64,000 nt of DNA from an uncultured Granulosicoccus sp. (GTDB lineage: Bacteria; Pseudomonadota; Gammaproteobacteria; Granulosicoccales; Granulosicoccaceae), in contig CALKLO010000023.1 in assembly GCA_937991945.1 (NCBI GenBank), positions 1 through 64,000 of the forward strand, in the 5' to 3' direction. Below the pieces are notes generated by a model. It was given only the letters and a program-made list of their open reading frames with translations. It made no database searches and was not told where the DNA came from. Below are positions 1 through 8,910 of the stretch, in pieces (the first letter of the stretch is position 1; each line of letters starts with the position of its first letter). A program made the translations under genes and the position numbers.

Positions 1-16
1 CACTTAACACCGGGCA

Positions 17-55
17 ATAAAAAAGCCGCTGCAAACGATAGCTTGCAGCGGCTTT
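17..55 (-). terminator. Rho-independent terminator of the BMP transporter operon
   Basis: A 13-bp perfect inverted repeat (22-34 and 43-55) with an 8-nt loop is followed on the minus strand by a run of six T. It lies about 40 bp beyond the stop codon of the substrate-binding protein, so it should end the nucleoside transporter transcript. Confidence 0.9.
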
Positions 56-95
56 GTATGTGGCGCTAAACACGCCTACATAAACAAAAAAAGGC

Positions 96-1184
96 TTACT
101 TGGGTAAGTCGCCTTGAACGCCTTCTACGTAGTAGTTCATACCCAAAAGCACACCATCGTCCAACACTTCACCAGCGGCTACGACTTCTTCGCCTTGTTG
201 ATTGTTGATAGGTCCTTGAAACGGATGCATAGTGCCATCAACGATACCTTCACGAACTACGTCAGCGGCAGCTTTTACATCAGCCGGTACAATCTCGCCG
301 TATTCAGCAAAACCAACTAAACCTGTAGAAATACCACCCCATGTGTCAAGTGAAGCCCATGTGCCGTCCATAACTGCTTGTGTACGCTCGACGTAGTAGT
401 TGTCCCAGTCATCAATGATAGAGGTCAACTGTGCTTTAGGAGCGAAGGCTGACATATCTGATGCCTGTCCAAAACCCATAACACCACGCTCTTCTGCGAC
501 TTGCAAAGGCGCTGGTGAATCTGTGTGCTGAGTAATGATGTCAACACCTTGATCGATAAGTGCCTTAGCTGCATCAGCCTCTTTACCTGGGTCATACCAT
601 GTGTTTACCCAAACAACCTTAACTTCAGCATCAGGGTTAACTTTACGCATAGCAATAGTGAACGCGTTGATTCCACGAACCACTTCAGGGATAGGGAATG
701 ATGCGATGTAACCCACTGTGTTGGATTTAGTCATCATGCCAGCCATTGTGCCAAGTACCGCACGACCTTCGTAAAAACGAGCGCTATACGTTGTGACGTT
801 ATCGCTACGCTTGTATCCAGTTGCATGTTCGAACTTTACGTTAGGAAAGTCTTTCGCGACTTTCAACGTCGGGTTCATGTAGCCGAATGATGTAGTAAAA
901 ATCAGATCGTGACCTGTGCTTGCTAGCTTACGAATAACACGCTCAGCATCAGCACCTTCAGGAACGCTTTCTACGAAAGTTGTTTCAACGCTTTCACCAA
1001 ATTTAGCTTCGATCGCTTGACGACCGATGTCGTGGCGGTAAGTCCAGCCATGATCTCCAACCGGGCCTACATAGACAAAACCAACCTTAGTTGGGTCTGC
1101 AGCAGTGGCGCTAAATGCGAGTGCTGATAGCGTTGCCGCAGCCACCACTGTTAATGCACGTTTAACGTTCGCGTTTAATGACAT
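96..1184 (-). CDS. BMP-family nucleoside ABC transporter substrate-binding lipoprotein-like protein
   Basis: Periplasmic binding protein of the BMP/PnrA family, which delivers purine nucleosides or related bases to an ABC importer. The 362-residue product starts with a signal peptide (basic MSLNANVKRA, hydrophobic core, likely cut after SATA near residue 28). There is no lipobox cysteine, so it is probably a soluble periplasmic protein. The mature start KVGFVYVGPVGDHGW is typical of the family. It is the last gene of a four-gene minus-strand set (ATPase, two permeases, this protein) and is closed by a strong terminator. A divergent guanine deaminase supports purine substrates, but the exact ligand cannot be read from sequence. 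A GGAG-like ribosome site precedes the ATG. Confidence 0.9.
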   Translation of the reverse strand: MSLNANVKRALTVVAAATLSALAFSATAADPTKVGFVYVGPVGDHGWTYRHDIGRQAIEAKFGESVETTFVESVPEGADAERVIRKLASTGHDLIFTTSFGYMNPTLKVAKDFPNVKFEHATGYKRSDNVTTYSARFYEGRAVLGTMAGMMTKSNTVGYIASFPIPEVVRGINAFTIAMRKVNPDAEVKVVWVNTWYDPGKEADAAKALIDQGVDIITQHTDSPAPLQVAEERGVMGFGQASDMSAFAPKAQLTSIIDDWDNYYVERTQAVMDGTWASLDTWGGISTGLVGFAEYGEIVPADVKAAADVVREGIVDGTMHPFQGPINNQQGEEVVAAGEVLDDGVLLGMNYYVEGVQGDLPK

Positions 1185-1227
1185 GTAACTCTCCTATTGA
1201 GCAAGACGGCCTAGTTTATGTCGGGAC

Positions 1228-2151
1228 CTAGGTAGTCGGATGAAATGGTTGTCCAATACTGGCTGGCGCGTTTCGGCGAATTCTTCCCCTATTACGCGAG
1301 ATCAAGACCAGCACGAGTATGGTTGTGACGTAGGGTAGCATTGACATTAACTGCGAAGGAACATTTATTCCCAAGGCCTGAGCATGAAGTTGCAGAATGC
1401 TAATTCCACCAAACAAATAGGCACCTAAGAGAAGCCTTCCTGGTTGCCAAACGGCAAAAACTACGAGTGCCAAGGCTATCCAGCCACGCCCTGCACTCAT
1501 GTTCTCACCCCACATAGGTGTGTAGACCAGCGATAAATAGGACCCTCCAATACCCGCACACGCCCCACCAAAAAGGGTGGCGCAATATCTAACGCGTATC
1601 ACCTTCAAACCCAAGGCGTGGGCCGCATCGTGAGAGTCTCCAACAGAGCGCAAAACCAGCCCTGCGCGAGTTCGATTTAAAAACCAAGCAACCGCTGCAA
1701 CGAGTACAAACGAGCCATACACTAAAATGTCATGGCTAAAAAGCAATTGCCCAACAACCGGTAAGTTGCTCAGCATAGGGATGTTTAAGCTAGGCAACCC
1801 TTCAAAGGCTATTCCGACTAATGACTGACCAATAAGCGCGCTTAAGCCGACACCGAAAATAGTCAAAGCCAAACCGGTAGCCACTTGTGATGACTGCAAG
1901 CTAAGCGTTAGAAATGCAAATAGCAGCGCCATAAGCATGCCAGCCAACATGCCCGCCACAATAGCGGCCATACCACTACCCGTATGGTGCGCTGTTGCGA
2001 AACTGCAAACAGCACCCGCCAACATCATGCCCTCAACTCCCAGATTGAGCACGCCAGCTCGCTCCACGACTAGCTCACCGATAGCGGCATACACCAGAGG
2101 CGTGGCTGCGGTAATGATCGTTAAAATAGTAAGGATGAGTATTTCGTTCAT
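1228..2151 (-). CDS. ABC transporter permease, nucleoside type (NupQ/YufQ-like)
   Basis: Inner-membrane permease of the BPD_transp_2 family, 307 residues, with about eight to nine hydrophobic segments. The conserved region GELVVERAGVLNLGVEGMM (residues about 25-43) is characteristic of the second permease of BMP-dependent nucleoside importers such as YufQ. It overlaps the upstream permease by 4 bp (ATGA), which implies translational coupling. It should form a heterodimeric channel with that partner, energised by the two-domain ATPase at 3206-4765. Family identity is clear; the substrate is inferred from neighbours. Confidence 0.88.
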   Translation of the reverse strand: MNEILILTILTIITAATPLVYAAIGELVVERAGVLNLGVEGMMLAGAVCSFATAHHTGSGMAAIVAGMLAGMLMALLFAFLTLSLQSSQVATGLALTIFGVGLSALIGQSLVGIAFEGLPSLNIPMLSNLPVVGQLLFSHDILVYGSFVLVAAVAWFLNRTRAGLVLRSVGDSHDAAHALGLKVIRVRYCATLFGGACAGIGGSYLSLVYTPMWGENMSAGRGWIALALVVFAVWQPGRLLLGAYLFGGISILQLHAQALGINVPSQLMSMLPYVTTILVLVLISRNRGRIRRNAPASIGQPFHPTT

Positions 2152-3209
2152 GATTGACGCTTCCGGGTTATCCGGTAATTAATCAACACATCGGTTGCCA
2201 ATAGGAAAAACAGCAACATACCTTGGAACACGCCCGTTACAGCAAGCGGTAAGTTCAGCGTGATTTGTGCAGACTCACCCCCCAAGTACGATAACGCCAT
2301 AACGAGCCCTGCAAACAAAACACCGACTGGGTGAAGCCGCCCCAAAAACGCCACGATAATAGCGGTGAATCCATAACCTGGTGAGATGTTGGGTAGCAAT
2401 TGTCCAATTGGCCCTGCCACTTCAAACAACCCTGCAACTCCTGCACACCCACCGCCTAGCAGTAAGGCCACCCATACCAAACGGTTTTGACTAAAACCTG
2501 CATGCGCACCCGCTCTAGGAGCTGCACCATTTACGCGCAGCGCAAAACCTAATAACGTTTTAGACAGCAATAACCAGCCAGCCACTACAACCCCTAACGC
2601 AACTAATGCCCCTATGTGCAATCGAGTGCCACTGAGTAATCGGGGTAACAAAGCTGCATCGTGAAATAGACGAGACTCAGGAAAGTTAAATCCGTCAGGG
2701 TCACGCATAGGACCCGATACTAGCCACGACAACAAGAGTGCCGCAACGTAGGTAAGCATAAGACTTGTGAGTATTTCATTGACGTTGAAACGCGTCTTTA
2801 ACAATGCAGGTACTGATGCCCAGAGCATTCCACCCAAGATACTAGCTAATATCATTAGGGGTAGTACAAACCATTCATCTACTTCATAAAAATATAATGC
2901 AACTGCAGCACCCGCAATACCTCCCAGAATTAATTGGCCTTCTGCGCCAATATTCCACACCTGCGCTCTAAAGCCTATAGACAGTGCAACGCCAATGATA
3001 ACTAGTGGTGCAGCTTTAACACCGAGCTCTGCCAACCCGTATACGGTGCTTATTGGTTCAATAAAAAATGCATGAAATGCCTCAAAGATGGGCACGCCTA
3101 ACAGTGCGAATAATAAAAGACCGGACAACAAGGTCAGTACAAATGCTATTAGTGGCGCTAAATACCCCATTAAACGAGAAGGATGCGCACGTCGTTGCAA
3201 GGCGATCAT
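2148..3209 (-). CDS. ABC transporter permease, nucleoside type (NupP/YufP-like)
   Basis: Inner-membrane permease, 353 residues, paralogous to the downstream permease. It shows the family region QVWNIGAEGQLILGGIAGA (residues about 85-105) and the coupling-loop stretch FNVNEILTSLMLTYVA. It overlaps the ATPase gene upstream and the second permease downstream by 4 bp each, so the three genes are read as one unit. With the other permease it forms the membrane channel of the importer. Confidence 0.88.
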   Translation of the reverse strand: MIALQRRAHPSRLMGYLAPLIAFVLTLLSGLLLFALLGVPIFEAFHAFFIEPISTVYGLAELGVKAAPLVIIGVALSIGFRAQVWNIGAEGQLILGGIAGAAVALYFYEVDEWFVLPLMILASILGGMLWASVPALLKTRFNVNEILTSLMLTYVAALLLSWLVSGPMRDPDGFNFPESRLFHDAALLPRLLSGTRLHIGALVALGVVVAGWLLLSKTLLGFALRVNGAAPRAGAHAGFSQNRLVWVALLLGGGCAGVAGLFEVAGPIGQLLPNISPGYGFTAIIVAFLGRLHPVGVLFAGLVMALSYLGGESAQITLNLPLAVTGVFQGMLLFFLLATDVLINYRITRKRQS

Positions 3210-4765
3210 GCGTCGGCTCCAGAATCTGCGTTAAGCGCCTGACGATCGATGCTCTCACCTCCCATTAACAGTCCTACCTGTTGCACTGTCACACGGGAGG
3301 TTTGATGAAAGTTGGACAAGCGACCCGCACATAACGCACCAATACGATCAGAAATTTGCATGAGCTCGTCCAAGTCTTGAGATACCAGCAGCACAGCAGC
3401 CCCCTCATCCGCCAATGTTCGTAGCGCATCATGAATAGCGCGCGCAGCACCAGCATCAACACCCCAGGTGGGTTGTGAGACCACCAAGACATTTGGCGCC
3501 TGCAAAATTTCTCTACCGACTATAAATTTTTGTAAGTTGCCGCCTGACAGGCTGCCCGCTAGCGACGCTGGACCATTACATTGCACATTAAAGCGTTGAA
3601 TGATTTCGTTAGCAAATTTGCGACTTCGCCTGTACGACACCAACCCTGCTATACGCAGCGCCTTACGATGATGAGCCGTTAAGAATACATTTTCAGTTAA
3701 TGAAAGCGTTGGTACGGCAGCGTGCCCCAACCTCTCTTCGGGTACGCAACACAACCCACGTTTACGACGCTCACCCGCCCCTTGTCGACCTATCGCACTA
3801 TCGTGAAGCGAAATCGCATCGTCTAAGTGCGCAAGAACTTCTCCAGCGATCACTTGCATGAGTTCATCTTGACCATTGCCAGCCACGCCGGCGATGCCAA
3901 CAATTTCACCCGCGCTAATGGATAAGTTAATACCCTGAAGGGATATACCGTTTTGATCCAGGGCCGGGTAATTCAACTGCGATAACGAGAACAAGGTCTT
4001 GCCAGTCTTGCTTTGCTCTCTTAATACCGCTTTGGGAATGTCACTACCCATCATCAACGCCGCTAAGCCTTGTGCAGTTTCCTCACGCGGATCGGCAGTG
4101 GCGACTTTTCTCCCTCCTCGCAATATTGTGGCGTCGTGACACAACTTACGAATCTCCTCTAATTTATGGCTTATATAGAGAATAGCCATGCCTTCTTCCG
4201 CCAAACGCGACAAGGTGGCAAACAACTCATTCACCTCCAACGGGGTGAGGACCGAGGTGGGCTCATCCATGATCAAAACCTTTGGGTTTTGCAACAAACA
4301 GCGAACAATCTCAATGCGCTGTCGCTCACCCACTGACAAGGTAAACACTGATCGATCGGGATCTAGAGGTAAGCCGTAGCGAGTTGAGACAGTAATTATT
4401 TTATTTCGCAGATCCGAATCGGCATCGGCATCCATGCCCAATGCGATATTTTCAAGCACCGACAGAGACTCAAACAAAGAAAAGTGCTGAAAAACCATCG
4501 CAATACCCAGCTCTCGGGCAACAGCAGGTGAGCTGATATCAACAGGCTTTCCCTGCCAATGGATGCTGCCTGAATCTTGTGCGAGTAACCCGTATAGAAT
4601 TTTGACCAAGGTGCTCTTACCCGCACCGTTTTCACCCAATAAGGCATGTACCCGGCCAGCACTGAGACTAATATCGATGGAATCATTCGCCAAGCACCCG
4701 GGATAGGCCTTAGAGATACCCACCATTTCAACCAGCGCAGGAGTTTTTGTTGGAGTATCCATCAT
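3206..4765 (-). CDS. ABC transporter ATPase, two nucleotide-binding domains (NupO/YufO-like)
   Basis: Cytoplasmic energising subunit, 519 residues, with two fused ABC domains as in ribose and nucleoside importers. Domain 1 has Walker A GENGAGKST, signature LSVGERQRIE and Walker B VLIMDEPTSVL. Domain 2 has a degenerate P-loop (GVAGNGQDEL), signature LSGGNLQKFIVGRE, and SQPTWGVD where DEPT would be expected. That asymmetry is normal for this family and suggests one catalytic and one non-canonical site. It is the first gene of the operon; the ATG lies 108 bp from the divergent guaD start. Confidence 0.92.
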   Translation of the reverse strand: MMDTPTKTPALVEMVGISKAYPGCLANDSIDISLSAGRVHALLGENGAGKSTLVKILYGLLAQDSGSIHWQGKPVDISSPAVARELGIAMVFQHFSLFESLSVLENIALGMDADADSDLRNKIITVSTRYGLPLDPDRSVFTLSVGERQRIEIVRCLLQNPKVLIMDEPTSVLTPLEVNELFATLSRLAEEGMAILYISHKLEEIRKLCHDATILRGGRKVATADPREETAQGLAALMMGSDIPKAVLREQSKTGKTLFSLSQLNYPALDQNGISLQGINLSISAGEIVGIAGVAGNGQDELMQVIAGEVLAHLDDAISLHDSAIGRQGAGERRKRGLCCVPEERLGHAAVPTLSLTENVFLTAHHRKALRIAGLVSYRRSRKFANEIIQRFNVQCNGPASLAGSLSGGNLQKFIVGREILQAPNVLVVSQPTWGVDAGAARAIHDALRTLADEGAAVLLVSQDLDELMQISDRIGALCAGRLSNFHQTSRVTVQQVGLLMGGESIDRQALNADSGADA

Positions 4766-4823
4766 GTCGTTTGATAATAACGCTCTTTAAGACATAGGGG
4801 CATTTTTAGGGCACCCTTAAGAT

Positions 4824-4847
4824 CACCTGAGCGAAGTCGTTCAGGTG
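4824..4847. promoter_or_regulatory. Inverted repeat in the divergent transporter/guaD promoter region
   Basis: CACCTGA (4824-4830) and TCAGGTG (4841-4847) form a perfect 7-bp inverted repeat with a 10-nt spacer, in the only intergenic space shared by the importer operon and guanine deaminase. It could be a regulator site controlling both, or an RNA hairpin in the guaD leader. It does not resemble the E. coli PurR box. Confidence 0.4.
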
Positions 4848-4879
4848 CCGACATTCTATACCCAGCATCGAGTTTGACA

Positions 4880-6181
4880 ATGGCAATTTGCACTACGGCT
4901 ATCCGTGCCAATTTTCTTCACTGCCTGTCTAATCCAGACACACAAGGCTCAGAAGCTCTGGAGTATATTGAAAACGGTATTCTACTGATCGAAAACGGCA
5001 AGATTGTGGCCTGTGGCCCTGCTGATTCAATCACCGTATCAAATAATGCAACGGTTGTTGATCTTGGCAACAAGCTGGTTATGCCAGGCTTTGTAGACAC
5101 CCACATTCACTATCCTCAAGTTGACGTAATGGCCAGCTACGGCACTCAGTTGCTAGATTGGCTAGAGCGCTACACGTTTCCAGAGGAGTCTCGCTATGCC
5201 GACAAGGATATCGCTGAAAAAACGGCGGCATTCTTTCTCGACGAATTACTCAAAAATGGAACAACCACCGCTCTCGTTTTTGGAACGGTGCACCCGGAAT
5301 CCGTAGACGCGTTCTTTACCGAGGCAGCCGCTCGAAAGCTTCGCATGATCTGCGGCAAGGTCATGATGGATAGAAATGCCCCTGACAATTTATTAGACAC
5401 ACCGGAGTCATCTGGGCGTGACACTCAGCGCCTTATCGATGACTGGCATGGCAAGGATCGATTAGGGTATGCAGTGACACCACGATTTGCGCCAACGAGC
5501 ACGCCAGAACAACTTCAAGTGGCACAGCAGCTACTCAACGATAACCCTACTGTTCATCTGCATACTCATATGGCAGAAAACGCCAGCGAATGTGACTGGG
5601 TAAGAGAGTTGTTTCCCGATGTACAAGACTACTTAGCCGTGTACGAAAAATTCGACTTAGTGAGAAAACGATCTGTATTCGCCCACTCCATTCATTTATC
5701 AGACAATGCTTGGAAGCGCCTTGCAAAAGCTGAGGCGGCAGTTTCTCATTGCCCATGCTCCAACCTTTTTATTGGTAGCGGACTATTCGATTTACGAAGT
5801 GCTCAAAAACACGCTGTAAAGCTGGGACTAGGCACTGATGTCGGTGGCGGTGATAGCTTTTCATTACTTCGTGCAAGCAATGAGGCCTATAAAATACAAC
5901 AACTACAAAAGCACACTCTCACCCCTGAGCATGCGTTTTACTTGATGACTCTAGGGGGTGCACAAGCTCTGGACCTGGACTCGCACATCGGTAATTTTGA
6001 ACCAGGAAAAGAAGCTGACTTTATAGTGATTGATGAACACGCAACGCCTTTACTCAGTAGACGAGCATCAGCTCAAAGCCATTGGCGCGATCGGCTATTT
6101 ACGTTGCTGATGCTTGGCGATGATCGCAGCATTGAGCAAACATGGATCATGGGTGAACGACATATACCCAGCGGTGAGTGA
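4880..6181 (+). CDS. guaD: Guanine deaminase
   Basis: Amidohydrolase-superfamily enzyme that deaminates guanine to xanthine and ammonia in the cytoplasm. Zinc-site motifs are visible in order: GFVDTHIHYPQ (HxH), HTHMAEN, HSIHL and GLGTDVGGG. The length of 433 residues is normal. I prefer the ATG at 4880; a TTG two codons upstream (4874) is also in frame. It is divergent from the BMP-type nucleoside importer, so imported purines probably feed directly into this step. Its end faces the cysB-like gene with only 17 bp between. Confidence 0.93.
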   Translation: MAICTTAIRANFLHCLSNPDTQGSEALEYIENGILLIENGKIVACGPADSITVSNNATVVDLGNKLVMPGFVDTHIHYPQVDVMASYGTQLLDWLERYTFPEESRYADKDIAEKTAAFFLDELLKNGTTTALVFGTVHPESVDAFFTEAAARKLRMICGKVMMDRNAPDNLLDTPESSGRDTQRLIDDWHGKDRLGYAVTPRFAPTSTPEQLQVAQQLLNDNPTVHLHTHMAENASECDWVRELFPDVQDYLAVYEKFDLVRKRSVFAHSIHLSDNAWKRLAKAEAAVSHCPCSNLFIGSGLFDLRSAQKHAVKLGLGTDVGGGDSFSLLRASNEAYKIQQLQKHTLTPEHAFYLMTLGGAQALDLDSHIGNFEPGKEADFIVIDEHATPLLSRRASAQSHWRDRLFTLLMLGDDRSIEQTWIMGERHIPSGE

Positions 6182-6198
6182 ACAACACCAACACTCAA

Positions 6199-7182
6199 TC
6201 AATACTTAGGAAGTTCTAAATCCTGAAAAAGTGCGAGACGTTCACGAACAGTGGTTGTCTCTAACGCTTGACTGACGAGCTCAGCACTCAAATGTGGCGC
6301 AAAACTTTGAATAAAGTCGATCATAAACGGGCGCAGCTGCCGCTGGCGACGCATGCCAATATGAGTCGTACTACGTTCGAAAAGATGCGAGGCGTCAAGC
6401 AACTTCAGATCGGTATCCAATGCGGGCTCGTAAGCCATTTGCGCAATTATGCCGACACCTAAACCAGAGCGAACATACGTTTTTATGACATCGGTATCTG
6501 CAGCCGTTAGTACGACATCAGGCTCAAGCCCACGGCTTCGAAATGCTTTGTCTAACTGGGACTGTTCATTAAATCCAAACACATACGTTATTAATGGAAA
6601 GCTTGCCAATGCCTCTAAGGTTAGGCTGCCCAGCTGCGCAACTTTAAACAACGCATGATCGGGCTTAACAACCACTCCTCTGTTCCAATGCGAGCACGGC
6701 ATCATCACTAAGTTGTCGTAGTGATGCAAACCTTCGGTTGCAATGACAAAGTCGACCTCGCCACTGTCCACCATAGTGGACATTTGTTCAGGCGTACCTT
6801 GATGTAAATGAATTTTTACACGCGGGTATCGCTCACCAAAGGCTTCTATGATGGCTGGCAACACGTACCGTGCTTGGGTATGTGTTGTCGCAAGCCTTAG
6901 CTCTCCACTGTAAGGGTCCGCGTGCTGCTGCCCCAGATTTTTAATGTCATCGGTGCCTGCAAGAATTTTTTCGGCCACAGGAATGATGTCTTCACCTGCA
7001 GCGGTGATCGCAATTATTTGCCGACCACTACGCTCGAACAATTGCACACCCAACTCTTCTTCGAGCTGCTTTATTTGCTTACTGACACCAGGCTGCGATG
7101 TGTACAACGCCAGAGCGGTTTCAGACACATTTAAATTGTTACGCACCATTGCGACTATGCACCGCAACTGTTGAAGCTTCAC
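6199..7182 (-). CDS. cysB: LysR-family regulator, CysB-like
   Basis: Transcription regulator of 327 residues. The N-terminus MKLQQLRCIVAM with the helix-turn-helix SQPGVSKQIKQLEEELG is typical of CysB/Cbl, and the effector domain (residues about 90-300) contains the TTHTQARYVLP sulfate/thiosulfate pocket stretch. CysB family members activate sulfur assimilation genes in response to acetylserine and sulfate. No sulfur assimilation gene is adjacent here, so the role is inferred from the family. It is convergent with guaD and lies 8 bp downstream of the flavin reductase gene on the same strand, so the two could be cotranscribed. Confidence 0.82.
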   Translation of the reverse strand: MKLQQLRCIVAMVRNNLNVSETALALYTSQPGVSKQIKQLEEELGVQLFERSGRQIIAITAAGEDIIPVAEKILAGTDDIKNLGQQHADPYSGELRLATTHTQARYVLPAIIEAFGERYPRVKIHLHQGTPEQMSTMVDSGEVDFVIATEGLHHYDNLVMMPCSHWNRGVVVKPDHALFKVAQLGSLTLEALASFPLITYVFGFNEQSQLDKAFRSRGLEPDVVLTAADTDVIKTYVRSGLGVGIIAQMAYEPALDTDLKLLDASHLFERSTTHIGMRRQRQLRPFMIDFIQSFAPHLSAELVSQALETTTVRERLALFQDLELPKY

Positions 7183-7190
7183 AGCGAGGC

Positions 7191-8237
7191 CTACGTTGTC
7201 GTAGTGTCTGCGTCGACACCGAGACGCTCGTGCATTAAAGGGCTTGTGGTTGTGTACTGAACGTTAAGCTTCATGTCTGGTTCAAACTGTTGTTTGATGG
7301 CATATGCAGCCATTGCTGCTTCATGAAAACCACTTAAAATAAGCTTCTTTTTACCTTTGTAAGTATTGATGTCCCCAATGGCGAAAATGCCCTTTACCGA
7401 TGTTTCAAACGTGGATAAATCAATGGTGATCATTTTACGTTCGAGTTCAAAACCCCAATGCTCAATAGGTCCAAGCTTCGGAGACAAACCAAAAAATACG
7501 AGCAAATCATCGACAGGCAATGTCACTTGGGTTTTTTCCTCATCACGAAGTGTGAAGCTAACGCCAGTCAATATTTCGTCTTGTTCAGTAAATCCGTTTA
7601 GCGTGCCCATGAGGACATTGGCTTCGCCAGCGGCAGCCATCGCATTGAGTTTATCCACTGAAGACTGCGCTGCACGGAAGCGTTCTGTACGATTGACAAG
7701 CGTAAGACTTTTGGCTGCTGGCGCTAGTTGAATCGCCCAATCCAGAGCAGAGTCCCCACCACCTAAAACCACGATGTCTTTGCCAGCATGTTGCAAGGGA
7801 TCACGTACCCGGTATAGCAACTGCGTGTTTTCATACTTTTCAATATCGGGTATGCGCACTCTAACCGGTGTGAATGAACCTGCACCCGCCGCAACAACAA
7901 CGGCTCGGCATTCAAATTCAGTACCCGCTGACGTCTTGAGATAAAAATCCTCTTCGCCGCGTTTTTCTAAGGTATCCACCGATTGGTCTAAATGCATACC
8001 AGGGTTAAACGGAGATATTTGCTTTAACAAATTATCGGTAAGCTGCTGACCGGTGCACTCAGGCACTGCAGGGATATCAAAAATAGGCTTATCGGGGTAG
8101 AGCTCCGTACATTGTCCACCCGGTTGTGGCAACGCATCTATAACGCAAGCACTTAGCCCTTGAAGACCCAGCTCGAACACCTGAAAAAGGCCAACTGGAC
8201 CCGCACCCACAATCACTACATCGGTCTTGATAGTCAT
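7191..8237 (-). CDS. Ferredoxin/flavodoxin-NADP+ reductase, thioredoxin-reductase-like (YumC type)
   Basis: Flavoprotein of 348 residues with an FAD-binding VVIVGAGPVGLFQVFEL motif near the N-terminus, a second dinucleotide motif VVLGGGDSALDWA (residues about 155-167) for NADPH, and a C-terminal GIFAIGDIN FAD contact. The CxxC redox pair of true thioredoxin reductases is absent, which points to the YumC-type ferredoxin-NADP+ reductase. It lies just upstream of the cysB-like gene. Sulfite reduction needs reducing power, so a link to sulfur metabolism is possible but only an inference. Confidence 0.8.
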   Translation of the reverse strand: MTIKTDVVIVGAGPVGLFQVFELGLQGLSACVIDALPQPGGQCTELYPDKPIFDIPAVPECTGQQLTDNLLKQISPFNPGMHLDQSVDTLEKRGEEDFYLKTSAGTEFECRAVVVAAGAGSFTPVRVRIPDIEKYENTQLLYRVRDPLQHAGKDIVVLGGGDSALDWAIQLAPAAKSLTLVNRTERFRAAQSSVDKLNAMAAAGEANVLMGTLNGFTEQDEILTGVSFTLRDEEKTQVTLPVDDLLVFFGLSPKLGPIEHWGFELERKMITIDLSTFETSVKGIFAIGDINTYKGKKKLILSGFHEAAMAAYAIKQQFEPDMKLNVQYTTTSPLMHERLGVDADTTTT

Positions 8238-8255
8238 GCCGAACTCCTTTGAAAT

Positions 8256-8882
8256 CTAGGGTTGTTCTATCACTTGGAGAAAGTATCGAAAACCGACACC
8301 AAGCGTCACTTCATCAATAAAATCAAAACCAGCATACGCTTCGCCGGGCCCCAATGGTACGGAGATGCCAGCTCCAAAACCAAATTCTGTGCTGGCATCA
8401 GCGCCACCGAATTCAACGTTCAAGCGATGAAAACCCACGCTTGCGTAGCCACCGACACCCTCTTCAGCAAGACCACTGACTAATAGCTCAAATGAAGAAC
8501 CCGTTATATTGAGACTACGCCCCGCCACCGTATAGCTAGCAGCGTGATAACTGGCTTTAAACGCCATATCCAGTTTCTCGTTTATACGTTGATCAGGAAG
8601 ATGTATGAACATTCCTAAACCAAAAGGTGTGCCTTCTGAACTACCAAATTGGCTATTACCAACATCTCCAAACACAACAACTTTAGAGGACACCCGCGAA
8701 TTTAAGCGGATACCAAAGTGTTGGTAGTCAACGCCACCCAAACTCCCAGAAACAACCCCGGCCTCGACCGACATGGGGCTGTAGCTGGCAGGATCTGCAG
8801 ATCGCCCATTAAGCAAACCCAGGTACTCAGCAGAGACCTGCACAGAGCTAACCAAACACCCGATCAACAAGACAAAGCGCAT
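8256..8882 (-). CDS. Secreted outer-membrane beta-barrel-like protein of unknown function
   Basis: A predicted 208-residue protein starting MRFVLLIGCLVSSVQVSA, a signal peptide with probable cleavage after VSA. I chose the ATG at 8882 because an upstream in-frame start at 8939 lies inside prfC, and because a G-rich ribosome-site-like stretch precedes 8882. The mature part alternates glycine and aromatic or hydrophobic residues and ends GVGFRYFLQVIEQP, as expected for short antiparallel strands. It resembles small YfaZ-like outer-membrane proteins, but I do not recognise a specific family. It follows prfC by 28 bp. Confidence 0.6.
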   Translation of the reverse strand: MRFVLLIGCLVSSVQVSAEYLGLLNGRSADPASYSPMSVEAGVVSGSLGGVDYQHFGIRLNSRVSSKVVVFGDVGNSQFGSSEGTPFGLGMFIHLPDQRINEKLDMAFKASYHAASYTVAGRSLNITGSSFELLVSGLAEEGVGGYASVGFHRLNVEFGGADASTEFGFGAGISVPLGPGEAYAGFDFIDEVTLGVGFRYFLQVIEQP

Positions 8883-8910
8883 GCCCCCCAACAGGCAGGG
8901 CCGCCACTCT

